DNA from: Adineta ricciae
Taxonomy: Eukaryota > Rotifera > Eurotatoria > Adinetida > Adinetidae
Assembly (NCBI GenBank): GCA_905250025.1
Contig: CAJNOJ010000435.1
Coordinates: forward strand, 1 to 64,000
Length of the DNA stretch: 64,000 bases
Direction: 5' to 3'
Part shown: in pieces, positions 21,560 through 34,300 of the stretch
Layout: every line of letters starts with the position of its first letter
How positions within the stretch are numbered: position 1 is the stretch's first letter
Made by a program: the position numbers and the translations under genes
Notes under the pieces: generated by a model
What the model was told of the DNA's origin: nothing
Databases searched by the model: none
The model's input: only the letters and a program-made list of their open reading frames with translations

Positions 21560-24233
21560 CTGTAATGGAAAACAAAAGCTAATGATACCGATAGAACTCA
21601 TTGTGACCAGTGGTCTCGATATCGAATATGCGATGGAATTTGGGATTTTAAGAATGGAACAATTGGTTGTTTAGATAAAATTTATACTGGAGATGATTTT
21701 TGTCATTGTCTAGGATGTACTGATGATAAAAAACGTCCAGCAGAATTCAAAGGTAATAATAGATTTCGATGCCAGAATGGAACAGATATTCCACCAACGG
21801 CTTTATGGGATCAACTTCGTGATTGCTCTGAGAATGAAGATGAATTAGTTTGTCCGTGGGCAATTAATAGAACAAATGGTTGGCATTCGGCATATTGTTG
21901 TCAATCTGTGGCTGAAGATCAATGGCTTTGTGAGTTAAAATGGAAAAGTGAATATACATTATTCGATTATATTCAGAACCATCCTCAAATAAAAGTGAAG
22001 ACTTTGTTCGAAAATAATTCCATTTTAAAAGTTTTGAATACAGGTAATTAGAAATTGATCAATAGTTTCGAGTTCAATTATATTTCATTTATTCGCTTTT
22101 TCTTAGCTGATGAGACAAAAATTGAAGAAACTTCATTAAGGGGTCTTATTGTAAAAAAAAACGTTTTGGAAATCATTTTCAATATTTATGTCCACCGAGT
22201 TATTATGGTTTAAGATGTGAATATCAATCTGAAAGGATATCAATAACAGTTTAAATGGATATTCCAATTAGTTTAAAACGGAATGCAAATCATCAAAGTT
22301 CCCTACGATTAGTTACGTTTTTCACATTCAATCAAGCTTGTCTTTATTATGAACATCTTTTACATCAACGTTCGACAAAACAAAGTTTATATTTAACATA
22401 TCCACATCCACCACCTAAATCACAAGGACATTGATCCGTGCGAATCGATGTTTATCATGCTGATCAAAACCATGTTGAATGTTGAATATAAAGCATCGTA
22501 GTTCTATGCTTTCAATATTCGTATATTTGGTTTTGAATGATCCGAAGTCTTGCAATACATTGAATTGTATTTTGTGCTTGTGTTCAAGGTGGAAAATGTC
22601 TTTCTCACTCTTTAAGATCTTTTTGTATTTGTTCATTGGATCGTTTTGTAGCAAATTGTCATGGATGGTTCAATACATGTCAAACTATTCAATGTTTTAA
22701 TGGTGGTACGTGTATTCCATTAGATGAACGAGAAGTGTTTAGATATGAGTGTATTTGTCCAGATGGTTTTTCAGGAATTCATTGTGAGAATATTCATCAA
22801 GTTTTAAATCGAAATATTATGCAAAGTCTTTTGCAGTACTTGTTCATGTTCTTCATTTCAACTCTTTTCATCCGAAAATTCTTTCGATTCACGATCGTTT
22901 TTTTCTCCATTCATTTGATCAATCATCAGATATTTTCTATGAAAAACGAAATTCTCGTTCATTATTTGTTATTATTCAGATTTATCTCGAAGATAATCAA
23001 ATGGGATTCTTATATTCCTGTAGTTATGAAGAAACCTCCAGAGAATCTCACAGTGATCATTTCTTTGGAAGATCAATCTTTTCATGTTGATAAATTATAC
23101 GAAAATAAAACGATCGAGCAATTTCCATCGATGCGAAAAATGAAATCTTATCATCAAATTTGTCGTTCGAAAATAAATGTGAAATATTTTCTTGGCTAAT
23201 TTTGCTTCCACCTTCAACTAAATGTTCAATCAATTATTGTCAAAACCATAAGGTCAATATATTCAAAATAACCTTGATGAATTCTGGGATTTTCATTGTG
23301 TTTAACAATTAAAAACATCAGAATTCACTATATCATTGGATATGATGCTTGGTCAAGACATTCGTGTGAATACTCCTCTCAAACATCGACCACGTTTGAT
23401 TCAAATCACAATTGTTCTTCTTAGTTTAATGTTGATCTTTAGACTAATATTCAATACTCTTTCGTTTATAACATTAAAACTACAGAAAGTTCAACAAATT
23501 GGTAGTGGAACTTATTTATTTTGTTTGTCAATCATTGGTCAATTTGGCCTATTAATTCTTCTTGGAAGATTCATTTATCTATTAATAACACAAATCTATC
23601 GTGTCAAATCTCGAACAACAACATACTGGTTCTGTCTTGATTTAGAATACTTTCTTAGTATCTGTCCGATCTTATTTGACTGGTTGATAACATTGATTAG
23701 TTTAGAAAGACTTGTTAATATTCTTCAAGGGGTTTCATTTGACAAGAAGAAAAGTGTGGTTTGGCCGAAACGGCTTATTTGGATTTTAATCGATATTATT
23801 TGTTTAAGTTCATCTCATGAATTTTTTAGTTATGAATTAATTGACGATCCACGTAGTGAGATTTCAATGGTCATGGATGAAATATTACCAATTAATTATG
23901 AATGTATTTCATCTATTTGTTCCTTGTTTGATTCAATTTCTCTCAACAATTGTTCTTTAACATAAATCAACGCGATTAAAACAAAGTTAAAGTGAAAAAG
24001 AGACAAATTCTTATTGGAAAATTTTGAAAGGACAATTTCCTCTTTATAGAGTTCCAATAGTATTAATTCTTTTCAGTATGATTCGATTGATCTTTTTATT
24101 TATATTGATTTGTATTATTCCATTGATGGCAACGTTTTCTATTTTGATTTTACCTGCATAGATTTATCGAAATGAATTTCGAAATATGATGAGAAATCTG
24201 CGAAAAAAATTAGCGAACAAACAAGCCAAATGA
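21560..24233 (+). pseudogene. Decayed LDLa/EGF/seven-helix receptor gene
   Basis: Pieces of one receptor occur in order but in different frames with stops. An LDL-receptor class A-like module lies at 21600-21700 (CDQWSRYRICDG, GCLDK), with Cys-rich sequence to ~21960 and an intron-like break at ~22045-22107. An EGF module lies at 22657-22790 (CFNGGTC, ECICPDGFSGIHCE). Then comes a linker (23027-23200), transmembrane helices 1-5 in one open frame at 23336-23965, and the last helix plus basic tail to the stop at 24233. Frameshifts occur at least near 21580, 22150-22440 and 23965. The order LDLa-EGF-7TM matches a large bdelloid receptor group and the better preserved gene at 40675-42234. Non-functional as it stands. 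Confidence 0.75.
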
Positions 24234-24618
24234 TTTGAGGGTGTGGGTGCAGATGCGATTCATCCTTGTCACTTAACACATCTTGAGGGTGAGAGTGATT
24301 AGAACAATTCGAAATGAAATAAAAAGTTCTAATGATGAAAATTGTCTCGAGTAAAAAGCAAGAGATCTTACAAAATACAATCGAATCTGCTGTTAGATCG
24401 ATATCCAATGTTGCCCATCAACTAGATAATGTTATTTTTAAAAAACGCATATGGCATGAATTATTACGAAGAACTGACATAATCAAAGCGCAGTATTTAA
24501 CAAACAGAACATGTGCGTCATTGTTGTGGATTTAACTGAACGTTAATTGCTCGTTGGCACGTTCGCTCTTTTATTTAAGTAAAATAAAAATGACTAAAAT
24601 TCGATATTTTTTCATTCT

Positions 24619-25593
24619 CTAATGAATAAATTGTTTAATAAACCATCCATATGAATAATAGTTCGCTTTTGGGAGTAGAATCACTCTCGAATCTGATCCA
24701 TCGACTTTAACATACGAAACTCCAGGAACAACCGGGCCCGTTAATTTCGTTGATGCATAATAAATCTTTTCTTGAAAATCAAATGCTGAAAGTGAAGTCA
24801 CAGCAATATTTGGATCTTCATAAATATTTCCAACATCTTTACTAATTCCACCTTTACTTCGATCTAATATTCCAACAGAAGAAACAAAATGAACACTTAC
24901 ATTAATATAAGTTGCATACATAGTAAATGTTTTATAATCAAATTTTATACTTAAAGGTGAAAAATTAATTTTTGTTTTCCAATCAACTCCACCTGAATTA
25001 CTTGTATTAACACCAACATACATAAAACCTTGATCATCATTCATCATAAGAAAATATTTTCGACAAATTGGGCAATAACTTGAAATATGAGTTGCTTTCA
25101 AATTTTCAACTGTACCCATTGTTTGTTTAATATTTCCATCACTTGTATCAATTTCAACAATTGATGTTACATTTTCTTGATCAGTTTCAATATGTGCGAA
25201 TAATTGCTTTTGAAATATATCATATTGAAGAGATATTATCGTGCTCTTTATTGTTTGATACGTTGAGAGAAGTTTACCGTCAACTGCATTGATAACACTT
25301 AATATTGTTTGTTTATTCTTATCTGGTGCGGCCATATAAACAACATCAGCGTTTGGATCGTATGTTAATGGTAAAACATGATATTTGACATTTCGAGGAT
25401 CTCCAACAATATTTATATCGATTTTGTTTGTTATATTGAATTGTGATGTATCGAAATTAAATGTTCCATAACAAACATGACTTTGATCAGAATCTGCAAA
25501 TAAACCATGAAGAATATGCGGTGGATCTTGTTTTGCTAGACAAATTGTTTTTATTGAAGATAAAACGAAAAGAACTACAAGTACTTTCATCAT
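24619..25593 (-). CDS. Secreted beta-propeller-like protein of unknown function
   Basis: Intact single-exon frame of 324 aa starting MMKVLVVLFVLSS, a clear signal peptide (cleavage near residue 20, after CLA). The body has repeated strand pairs such as DPNADVVYMAA, ISLQYDIFQKQLFAH, SIKFDYKTFTMYAT and LSAFDFQEKIYYAS, spaced ~45 residues apart, as in extracellular propeller-like proteins. Several N-glycosylation sequons (NIT, NVT, NVS) support secretion. A TATA-like box sits ~42 nt upstream of the ATG. No catalytic motif is recognised. Confidence 0.8.
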   Translation of the reverse strand: MMKVLVVLFVLSSIKTICLAKQDPPHILHGLFADSDQSHVCYGTFNFDTSQFNITNKIDINIVGDPRNVKYHVLPLTYDPNADVVYMAAPDKNKQTILSVINAVDGKLLSTYQTIKSTIISLQYDIFQKQLFAHIETDQENVTSIVEIDTSDGNIKQTMGTVENLKATHISSYCPICRKYFLMMNDDQGFMYVGVNTSNSGGVDWKTKINFSPLSIKFDYKTFTMYATYINVSVHFVSSVGILDRSKGGISKDVGNIYEDPNIAVTSLSAFDFQEKIYYASTKLTGPVVPGVSYVKVDGSDSRVILLPKANYYSYGWFIKQFIH

Positions 25594-25634
25594 TTTTTAA
25601 GAGAAAAATTGATGTAATGTGTTATTATGATGCA

Positions 25635-25643
25635 TTTTTTTAT
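25635..25643 (-). promoter_or_regulatory. TATA-like box of the secreted propeller-like gene
   Basis: TATAAAAAA on the minus strand, ~42 nt before the start codon at 25593; the spacing implies a very short 5' UTR. Confidence 0.4.
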
Positions 25644-26383
25644 ACACGGTAGAATCCTTATCTTTTCTTGATATACGAAAAATTAAAATAATATAGCGTC
25701 ATGATGAAAGACAAGAACGAAAAAGTGAGAGAATCATGACTTTGCATAAACATTTATTGTCTTTTTCGTGCATATACTATTTAATAACAGATTAATTGAG
25801 TAGTGTAGAAATCGTTAATTTGACTCGAGTTTTAAAACTTTCATTCGAATTCGAAGTTTCGAGTTTTCCGCTTACCAGCTCGTAAGTGATTGATCGTAAA
25901 TCCTTGAGTGGCTAATTATTAACTATTATGTAACAGTTAATTAGATATTTACCAATCGATTACTTATTATCAATCAACGGACTATCAAGTAATCGGCATC
26001 TGAGTATTAAATACTACATAATCATTTATGAACTATATGACTATCACTTATCAGCCAACTAACGGCAACGAATGTCGTTCACATTGACACTGACTGCGCC
26101 GTTGTAGGGTGCACCCTCCTCCTCCCCCACACCCTCACCCTCATTAAAACAAGAAAAACAGGAAATCAATAAATTAAGACAGTGGTGGTGAGAATGAGAG
26201 CGAGGGTGCTTCGTGGAAGAGAACAGCTTCAGATCTTCAGTTTGCCTCACCTTTAATCTTACGTTCACAAATTCAGTTCACTTTTTTCCTGATCCTCTTT
26301 AATTTTCTTGCTTTTCTGTTGTTTTTATTTTGAAAAAAGATTCCTCTCGTAACTTTCGAGAAAAAAAAGCGTGTCTCTTTATT
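25644..26383. other. Intergenic with C-rich/G-rich repeat module
   Basis: No gene. At 26108-26215 a C-rich block (CACCCTCCTCCTCC, then CACACCCTCACCCTC) is followed by the inverse motif GAGAGCGAGGGTGC, another member of the dispersed CACCCTC module. Confidence 0.45.
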
Positions 26384-26914
26384 TTATCTTTGATAAGCCA
26401 CTGGTTGACTACGTATAGGTATACCAATTGGTCCTGAGGGTGCACCTAAAGATGAACAAATTTTAATAGAAAAAAAGCGATGAAGTCAAAAGATATACTT
26501 TTCGCTTTGATTTCTCGAGCTTCTTGACAAACACCACATGGCCCACAACAAGTAGCCACAAGACAATCATGGCATGGCTCAGGTTTCAATTGATATTTTT
26601 CGCGTAATACTTTTCTTTTCATCATATGTGGAACCCAACATAAATAACAACAACCTGCTGCAAAATATGCTAGACCACATCCAACACAGCTACTTCCATC
26701 AATTTTTTCAACGTTTTGACCAAATAAACATGGTAAACACCAAAAACCACAACAACAAACCTTCATATCGTCAAAACAACCAAAGAGTGATGCTAAAATA
26801 ATCGTTCACTGAATATTATAATATATAAATAGAATTATTATGCTAACCATTCCATGGTCTGTTCAGATGAGCTTGATCTTTGGCTTTAGTTTCAATCGCA
26901 TCTTTGCCAGTCAT
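26384..26914 (-). CDS. PLAC8 (cornifelin-type) cysteine-rich protein
   Basis: Three exons, complement(join(26384..26445, 26499..26792, 26848..26914)), 140 aa; introns of 53 and 55 nt, both phase 1. The splice joins create NRPWNASLFGCFDD, followed by CCCGFWCLPCLFGQN, GCCYLCWVPHM and CHDCLVATCCGPCGVCQEARE, the full PLAC8 cysteine pattern including the membrane-associated middle stretch. The C-terminal exon adds SAPSGPIGIPIRS. Family members are small membrane-associated proteins linked to cell size, metal handling or differentiation; the exact role here is unknown. The start MTGKDAIE is the first ATG in the coding frame that gives a normal-length protein. Confidence 0.9.
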
Positions 26915-28574
26915 ATTGAATAAATATATCAAGGATAATTTTATCGTGCCGTACGATACGTAGACAAACTTATAAATGAATATACGGACTGCACTTTTAC
27001 GAATAAATATAAATGGCAATGAAAAGCCATAATAAGCGTGACATTTTTTTATAATTATCATTAAAAGTATTTTTCTTAATTAGATGTCGTTTTACATCAA
27101 GTACTTTTTCATGATATCAGGTAAACATTAAGAGACAACATATGAAAATCACATATGATTCACATATCAGTAGTGCATGATTTTTCAACTATTTTCGTAA
27201 TATTCGTCATTAACCGTATCGAAGGATGTAATCAATCTTGCTCAGAATTTATATTGAAGTTTTATATATTGGAAAAAAGAACGAATGACCCTTCATGGTC
27301 ATACCTGTAGACAAAATTGATTTCTACTTGATAGATTAATATCATATACATACTCAGCCAGACAAATTGGAAAAAATCACACGTAAAAGCGTTTGAGAAT
27401 GTGTGCTTTTCTCGAATTTATTTTCCTTAAAACTTCGATGTGTTTTTACGCGTTGTAACGATAATGATATCGTTCATCTCTTTCTTTTCTTTATTCTCTC
27501 ACCTCTATATCATACTATCTCCGGGTCATATCTCTCTTTCCTCTTCTCTATATAAGCGCGTGTCTTATTGTGAGAGAGATACATTCTGGTCATGTAGAGT
27601 AGTCAATAAACATCGATACCGTGAGAAGCGGTCAGCTACTCAACCAGTTTGTCGTTACACGCGTAATTTTTCTTGTCTATCTGTCTGCGCATTGAAATAT
27701 AGTCTTTATTGACTGTGATCTTTTAATTATTTAATACATTCATTTTTACTCGGGTTTTTCTCTTCATTGAAGATGTCCTTCTCCTTTCGCTCTAGTTCGT
27801 GAATAAATAAAGAAATTGTTTTTAATTGTGAAAAGATCACTTTTTACCAGGTTCAAATGATAACTTGGATTAATTGCTGCAGCTAGTATTCAATCAATTG
27901 AATCAAAAATTCCAATCTATGAAATTAATTACTTTTCATCAGTTTTTTTTAATGGAAATATTCAAAAGGCTTTTGATGAGAAATAAAAATTTGAAAATCA
28001 TTAAGGCGATTAGAGTACCTATGAAACATCGTTCAAAAATTGAATATCTTTTTCGATATAATTGAGGTGGACTCTAGGATACTGAACGTTCAGAAAAATG
28101 ATTTCTTTCTTAAAATTTTTATTAAATCAAAGCTATTTTGGATTTGTTTATAATAATTTTTTTGCAAATAGAAATTCTGTATGAAATTGCCATGATGATA
28201 TTTGATAAGAGATATTAATCACTAGGAAGGCTTCACAATAGTGATGTTTCAATATATTGTATACAAAATATTATTCAATGAGCAATTAATAAATGATTAC
28301 GTAAAATTCGACTTTGTGTTATCGAACTGCTCCAGTATTATTATATTATCTATTCTGATCGAGAAAAATAGTTATCAGCACCAGTTTTATCCTATCATTA
28401 GTAAGGTTATTTTAACAAATCAATAATTTGTTAGAGAAACAAGAAAGTCATGATATTTCCATAGATAAAGCGCAAACATGTCATTTGTCCTGCCAAAGAA
28501 CCTCCTTTATATATAATAAAATTTGATGAATAATCAATATTGTTATGCATGCATGAACGATGTATTTTCTTTCA
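26915..28574. other. Gene-poor stretch with a possible MITE end
   Basis: No supported gene. CAGCCAGACAAATTGGAAAA at 27356 matches the end of the MITE at 16827. The unit may end near 27460, where TTTTACGCGTTGTAACG mirrors CACACGTAAAAGCG. A TATATAAG box at ~27549 has no gene behind it. Confidence 0.4.
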
Positions 28575-28919
28575 TCAAATTAAGTTCATATTCGGTAAGA
28601 ATATAATAAATTCATGATACTCTATGGTCGATTTTTCGACTAATGATTCGTAATTCTTTCGATTACAGAAAAAGCATGCGTACGTATCCCAGATGAGATG
28701 TTTTAATGTTTTGACTTCAAATAATATTATCTGAGGAACTTCATCGGAAACGACTAGATCGAACTTGCCACTCGATATCGATAAATGTTTCAATTGCTGA
28801 AAATTTGATAAGGAAAAAATAAGAGTTAAGAATCGGGTATTATCATCATCAATTAATGATAAGGCGATCAGATTTATATAGAATAAGTCGATGGGACAAT
28901 ATTTTAAACATTGTTCCAT
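28575..28919 (-). pseudogene. Possible fragment of an F-box/leucine-rich-type protein
   Basis: A 114-codon frame with leucine-rich strands (LTLIFSLSNFQQLKHLSI, VPQIILFEVKTLKHLIW), reminiscent of the C-terminal part of bdelloid F-box/LRR-like families. It lacks an F-box, a recognised start and flanking exons. Treat as a remnant; a chance reading frame is possible. Confidence 0.3.
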
Positions 28920-29802
28920 TGTTACAAATGATTTCTTATTTTTATTTGTTAACGTTAATTTCCTCTACTGAACGGAGGGTTATGCGTCGAGCAGGTATTA
29001 CAAAAAAAAGAGTTGATATTGGTTGGCTGGTTCGTTCTTTCACATCACTGTTCGATAGTGACTATTCAGTGACCCTAGCAGAGGACAAAGTTTGATCGAA
29101 GGGCAATCGAGGTCGAGAAATCCGAGTCCGGTGTTAGTTTTTTACTGAATACTTTCTGATCCGTTTTTTACGACAAAGAATCAATTTTTAGACGATAATG
29201 TTTAAGCGGCAATATGTAGAACAAAATGTAATAACTGACTGACGTCCGATCGCTGGATCTCCATAGTCATCAGCATATTAATGAGATCACACACTTATAT
29301 AAACACCTATACTATACGAATATCATCTGATGCCAGTCATTCAAAATAATGTTTCGCTTGTCAAGTGTTGTCTTCGAGAGTCATAGTAGCACAAAGAGGG
29401 TGACGTTTAAAGAGAGAATAGAAGAGAACGAATGGATTAGTTTCAAAAGTGACTCTAGACTAAGTGGATTGGTGAAAATTTACATGTAACGGCTAGCCGC
29501 GAGTGACCGACCGGAGAGAGGCCGACGAACGACTAGGCATTGAGGGATGGTGTTTTCAGTCAACACAGTTAGTTCTCGAGAATTACTCACTGACAAATGG
29601 CTAATCGGTTCGGTTTCTGAAAAAGAACAATCTGTCTTCTATTCACTCTAGTGTGTGACATAGTGGCATGGTTCAGTTGAGGGCTGGTAGCAATCGCAGC
29701 GCCTAAGTTGTCTTTCAAAGTGTTTGAATGTGGTCAGCACTGGGACAATTCTTTCAGAAAAGGGTCAGCGAATCCAAATGATGAGCGCTACTTGTTTGTG
29801 AC
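28920..29802. other. Intergenic, no gene
   Basis: Includes a short GC-richer patch (29490-29540) without recognised function; no supported frame. Confidence 0.45.
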
Positions 29803-29875
29803 AGTATCTTGAGGGTGTGGTCGTAGAAGAGTCTATGCTCTTAACCTACGCTCATACCCTCACTCTCAAGATCTA
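29803..29875. repeat. GAGGGTG inverted-repeat module
   Basis: CTTGAGGGTGTG near the left end is answered by CATACCCTCACTCTCAAG at the right end, enclosing ~40 bp. Same family as the modules at 4836, 24225, 26108 and 50062. Confidence 0.5.
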
Positions 29876-29947
29876 TTGCTTTTACATAAAAAAGTCAACA
29901 AGAAATGACAGTAGAGTAATTTATTGAATAATTAGCGATGGCCTTAT

Positions 29948-30204
29948 TTAAACGTTAGACCAAACGACACCAGGGTCGATACATAGCGCAGGTAGATGAT
30001 CTGCAATCTCTAAACATTGTTCAGGGGATCGGCACTGCATACACTGGCATCCACAAGGTTTTCCTAAAATATATGCGTCATTTTTATGATGTACAAACAA
30101 ATTAGTCCAGCAGACTACTCACCCACCACGGCAGGCATAATGAAACACACAGTAAGGATGAGAACAAAAATCATCATAAGATAGGATCGGTGAAGGAATG
30201 TCAT
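29948..30204 (-). CDS. 65-residue secreted cysteine-rich protein
   Basis: Two short exons, complement(join(29948..30063, 30123..30204)), joined by a 59-nt phase-1 intron (gtgagt...ttttag). Residues 1-27 are a strong signal peptide (MTFLHRSY, then a hydrophobic run ending PAVV). The mature part has six cysteines, four of them close together (CGCQCMQC), then CRSPEQCLEIADHLPALC, and ends WSNV. Both exons are short enough to be missed by length-filtered gene finding. A TATATAA-like box lies ~130 bp upstream on the minus strand. No known family is recognised; a disulfide-stabilised secreted peptide is likely. Confidence 0.7.
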
Positions 30205-31339
30205 CGTTGTTTGGACTACGCAAGAGAAGATTGGAGTGAAATTTAAAGTGATTCTCTTAGAAAATAACTGTAATAACGTATATGCTGCGAATGAAAGGAA
30301 TATATATAAATATTCTGTTATCAGAAAAAATAGGCGTTGGCGTGTTTATATAATGCATCTGCCATCCTCTATACATTAAAAAATAACAAGAGAAATTAGT
30401 ATTGCTCTTGACGGTGTGAGTGTGTATATGTATAAGTAAAGCAAAATCTATTTCTATTCCTATCTAGTCATTTGTTATAAGGGTTATATAGATATATATT
30501 TATATTCGAATTGACACTAGCCGGTCGAAGGTCGACTTATAATATAAGTTGAATTAGGCATCTCATGAAGAAAAGGTAGTCAATTAATAGATAATATCTT
30601 TCGAGAACAGAAAGATCTTAAATTAAAAGATTGCGGAATTATTTGAAACACAGATTTAATTGAAACATTTAAATTAAAAATTTATTACTGAATGCTTTGT
30701 AAATAATTTATGGAGCAGAAGGAAGAGAAAAGAAAAGAATTTTGAGTTGAAACTTATTTTTCTTTCTTGTTTAAAACAGAATTGCCGCATAATTATTAAA
30801 ATATGAGAGAAAATGAAATTGGTGATCAAAACAAGAAACCCATTGAAAAAAATTGATGTAAGCATACATTATCTTATACTGATCCTTCCACTGGAAAAAC
30901 AATATTAACATATTGACCTGTTATACTGGTGAAACATTATATGAAAATAGTCGTAAAACAGTACCACTGAATTCTTGTGTTTATTAAAACAAAAAACATT
31001 TTTAATCAAGATTTTGAATTCAATAATAAATAACTATTGATTGAATTGCATATTATAGTATATATACTGTACTTTAGCGAAAATAAACGGAATACTCTAT
31101 TTTCGATTATTAGTTATCTGAATGATAGAATTTATATAGTATAAAGTAAATGGAAAGACTCAATCTCGGTGCAACAAATAATAGTCTATATTTTTTGTCT
31201 TACCATTATAGAGGTTCCTCCAAGACAAACACGACCGACATGTCAACTGTTTTCTTTGGTTCTTTTTGATATATTTCGATTAAATTTTTAAACTAATTTT
31301 ATTCTTCATACACACATATTACTTTACTATTGTGGAACT
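30205..31339. other. Intergenic, no gene
   Basis: AT-rich spacer between the minus-strand mini-gene and the plus-strand NACHT/WD gene; this divergent spacer should contain both promoters. Confidence 0.45.
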
Positions 31340-34300
31340 ATGCAATCAATCCAGTCTATAGACATTTTAAGAGGACATTGTGACGATATTTCTGGTGTTC
31401 GATCAAAAATTGTACGCGTTTTTCTGAGTTCGACATTTTCAGGTATAATATATATATATATGAATGATAATTTAATGTTTTCCTTTTAGACACACTTATT
31501 GAACGAGACTCGTTGATTGATACTGTTTTTCCTAAACTGAAAGATTATTGTCGAGAAAAGTGTCGTCTTGAATTTCAGGTTTGTATTTCTTTCAATATGA
31601 TTTATATATTGTTCAATTGTAGTATGTTGATATGCGATGGGGAATTCAAACAGAATCAAGTAATAATCATAGTGAAGTTCAGATATGTCTACATGAAATT
31701 GAACTATGTAAAAAATATTCAATTGCTACAAATTTTGTGGTTAGTTATCATTCATTATATTCTAACTTTCAAGTGCGAAGAAAAGATGCCCATTTTGCTC
31801 GAGTTGTGATACTATTAATTTAGTAGGAGTGAAATGTTGGATGAAGAGAAGCAAAAAGATTCTTCTATTCGTTTCGTAATTACTTTGAATAGGTTTTGCT
31901 AAGTCATCGTTACGGATCTCGACCAATACCTGCAACCATTCCTGCAACGTTGTTTGAATTACTATACAAAGTTCTTTGTTCAAATGACAATGATAAAGAT
32001 GATGCTCAACTAGTTGCTCAATGGTATCAACTCGATTCGAATTGTGTGCCATCGATTTATGTACTTCGTCCAATTTCATCGGTGTTATCAGACATACTAT
32101 CATCAGTGAACTAATCGAACAACTACTGATTATTGCAAATTCTTCTTTTTTGCTATTTAGGATAGAGAAAAAATGAAAGAAGCCGAACGAGAATGGAGAA
32201 AACTGAGTAATCGTCTTCGTATTTGTCTTCGTAAAACAGCAACCAAATGTTTTGAAAGAGGACAGATTCAAAAAGATGAATATGATCATTTTTTTATATC
32301 AAGTATGAATGAATTTCTTTGATATTATTTAATTTTTGAGATTGTCAAATCTAGTTACAGAGAAAGAAATCGTCGAAGGTATTCTAAAAGCGTCCGATGC
32401 AAATCAACGTACATTATGTTTTTTACGCGAAATTGAAGATATTCACGATCATTTATCTGATAGTAAAGCACCAAAATATATTGATATAGATTATTCTGCA
32501 GATGGAAAAGCAATAGTCGATAGTGAAGCTGAAAATTTACTTAATAATTTAAAATATTCTCGTATACCAAACGGATTACAATCATCAAATATATATTCAT
32601 ATAAAGTTCATTGGACATCTAATGGAATTAATCGACAAGATCATGCCGCATATATTGATCAATTTACTAAAGATTTTTTTCATGCAATTAAAGAACAAAT
32701 TGATCGCTGTGTTCAATCGCATATTTCGATTGTTTCTGATCCATTACAACATGAAATACTAGAACATGCAATTCAATGTAAAACATATGTAACAAAGTTT
32801 CATGGCAGAATCGATGTTCTTCATCGAGTAAGAAATATTAGAATATAAAAATATTGATTTTATCTTTAGTTTTTATTCTTATAGTTAGAAGAATATGTAA
32901 TGAATGAAACAGAAAATCGTGCGTGCATTGTATATGGAGATTCGGGTTGTGGAAAAACAAGTGTATTAGCTAAAACTGCGATTGAAGTACGTAAATTGAT
33001 ACTTTATTCAAATTTTTCATCAAAGAGCGTGTAAAGAAATAGTTAACTTGTTAGAGTTTATAAAATTATTTTATGAAAATCTAAATGACACTCAATACAC
33101 TATATATATTTTTTGTCGATAATAAATGTTTAGGTCTTGAAATGGTGGCCAAATCGATCTGTTTCAGTGATTCTACGTTTTCTCGGGTACGTATTATTTT
33201 TCCTTCACTAATGTTTTATATTATCGGATTATCTCTCTCTCTCTAAAGAACAACACCTTCTTCATCAACTATTTATAAAACATTTCTTTCAATATCTGAA
33301 CAAATTTGTAAATTATACAATTTATCAATGGAAATCTATCCTGATGTTCTTCAATTACGACATCAATTAGAAACGAATTTGTTTCTTCAAATTCCTCCAA
33401 ATGAATATCTTATAATTTTACTTGATTCAATTGATCAACTTGAAACAGATGCATATGATTGTCAGTGGTTAACAAAATCTTTTCCAAAAAATATTAAATG
33501 TATTATTTCAACGTTACCTAATCATGGTAATATATTATCAAATTTGAAATATCTCATCAATTATAATCAATCATCAATAGAAAATATTCAACATTTACTC
33601 ATTTTCGTTCCACCATTCGAAATAGAAACTGTAGAAAGAATTTATAATACATGGTTAAAAGTAAAACAACGTTTATTTGTTCGACAATGGATGAAAGAAC
33701 AAATTGAAATAATACCTTTATTTATGAAACTTGTTTTTGACATAATATGTACATGGCATTCTTATGATACAATTGATGATCAATTGAAAACATGTCGTAC
33801 CGTCGATGATTGTATTCGATATCTATTTAATCATCTACAAAGTAAACATAGCAGTATTTTATTTCGTCGTGCACTTTCTTATATGACTGCTTGTCAAAAT
33901 GGTATTAGTCAAAATGAATTAGAAGATGTACTTTCACTCGATGATGATGTCCTTAAAGGTGTTTTTGAACATTATATCCCACCTATTCGACGTTTACCAG
34001 GAATTTTATGGACAAGAATTCGAAATGATATGGATGAGTATATAATGGAAAAAGAAGTCGATGATTCAACAGTAATCTATTGGTAAGAAATTAGAAAAAC
34101 TAGTCGTTTGCAAAAGTTTTCATTTATTTCTCTTGTTTATATTCAAATTATCGCATCTTTGTAAGTTTGCTGATCCATTTAGTGCTAGAGCGATGAATGA
34201 ACGCTTTTCTTCATTCAGGAAATATTTCCATTTCGATCGTTTCGAAGTATACTAACGAGTGATAGATATCAGCTACATTGGTTCTCGATATCATAGCTTT

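Noticed and set aside
27440..27712. 90-codon frame near a TATATAAG box
   Set aside because: The protein has no recognisable features and the box has no supported gene behind it.
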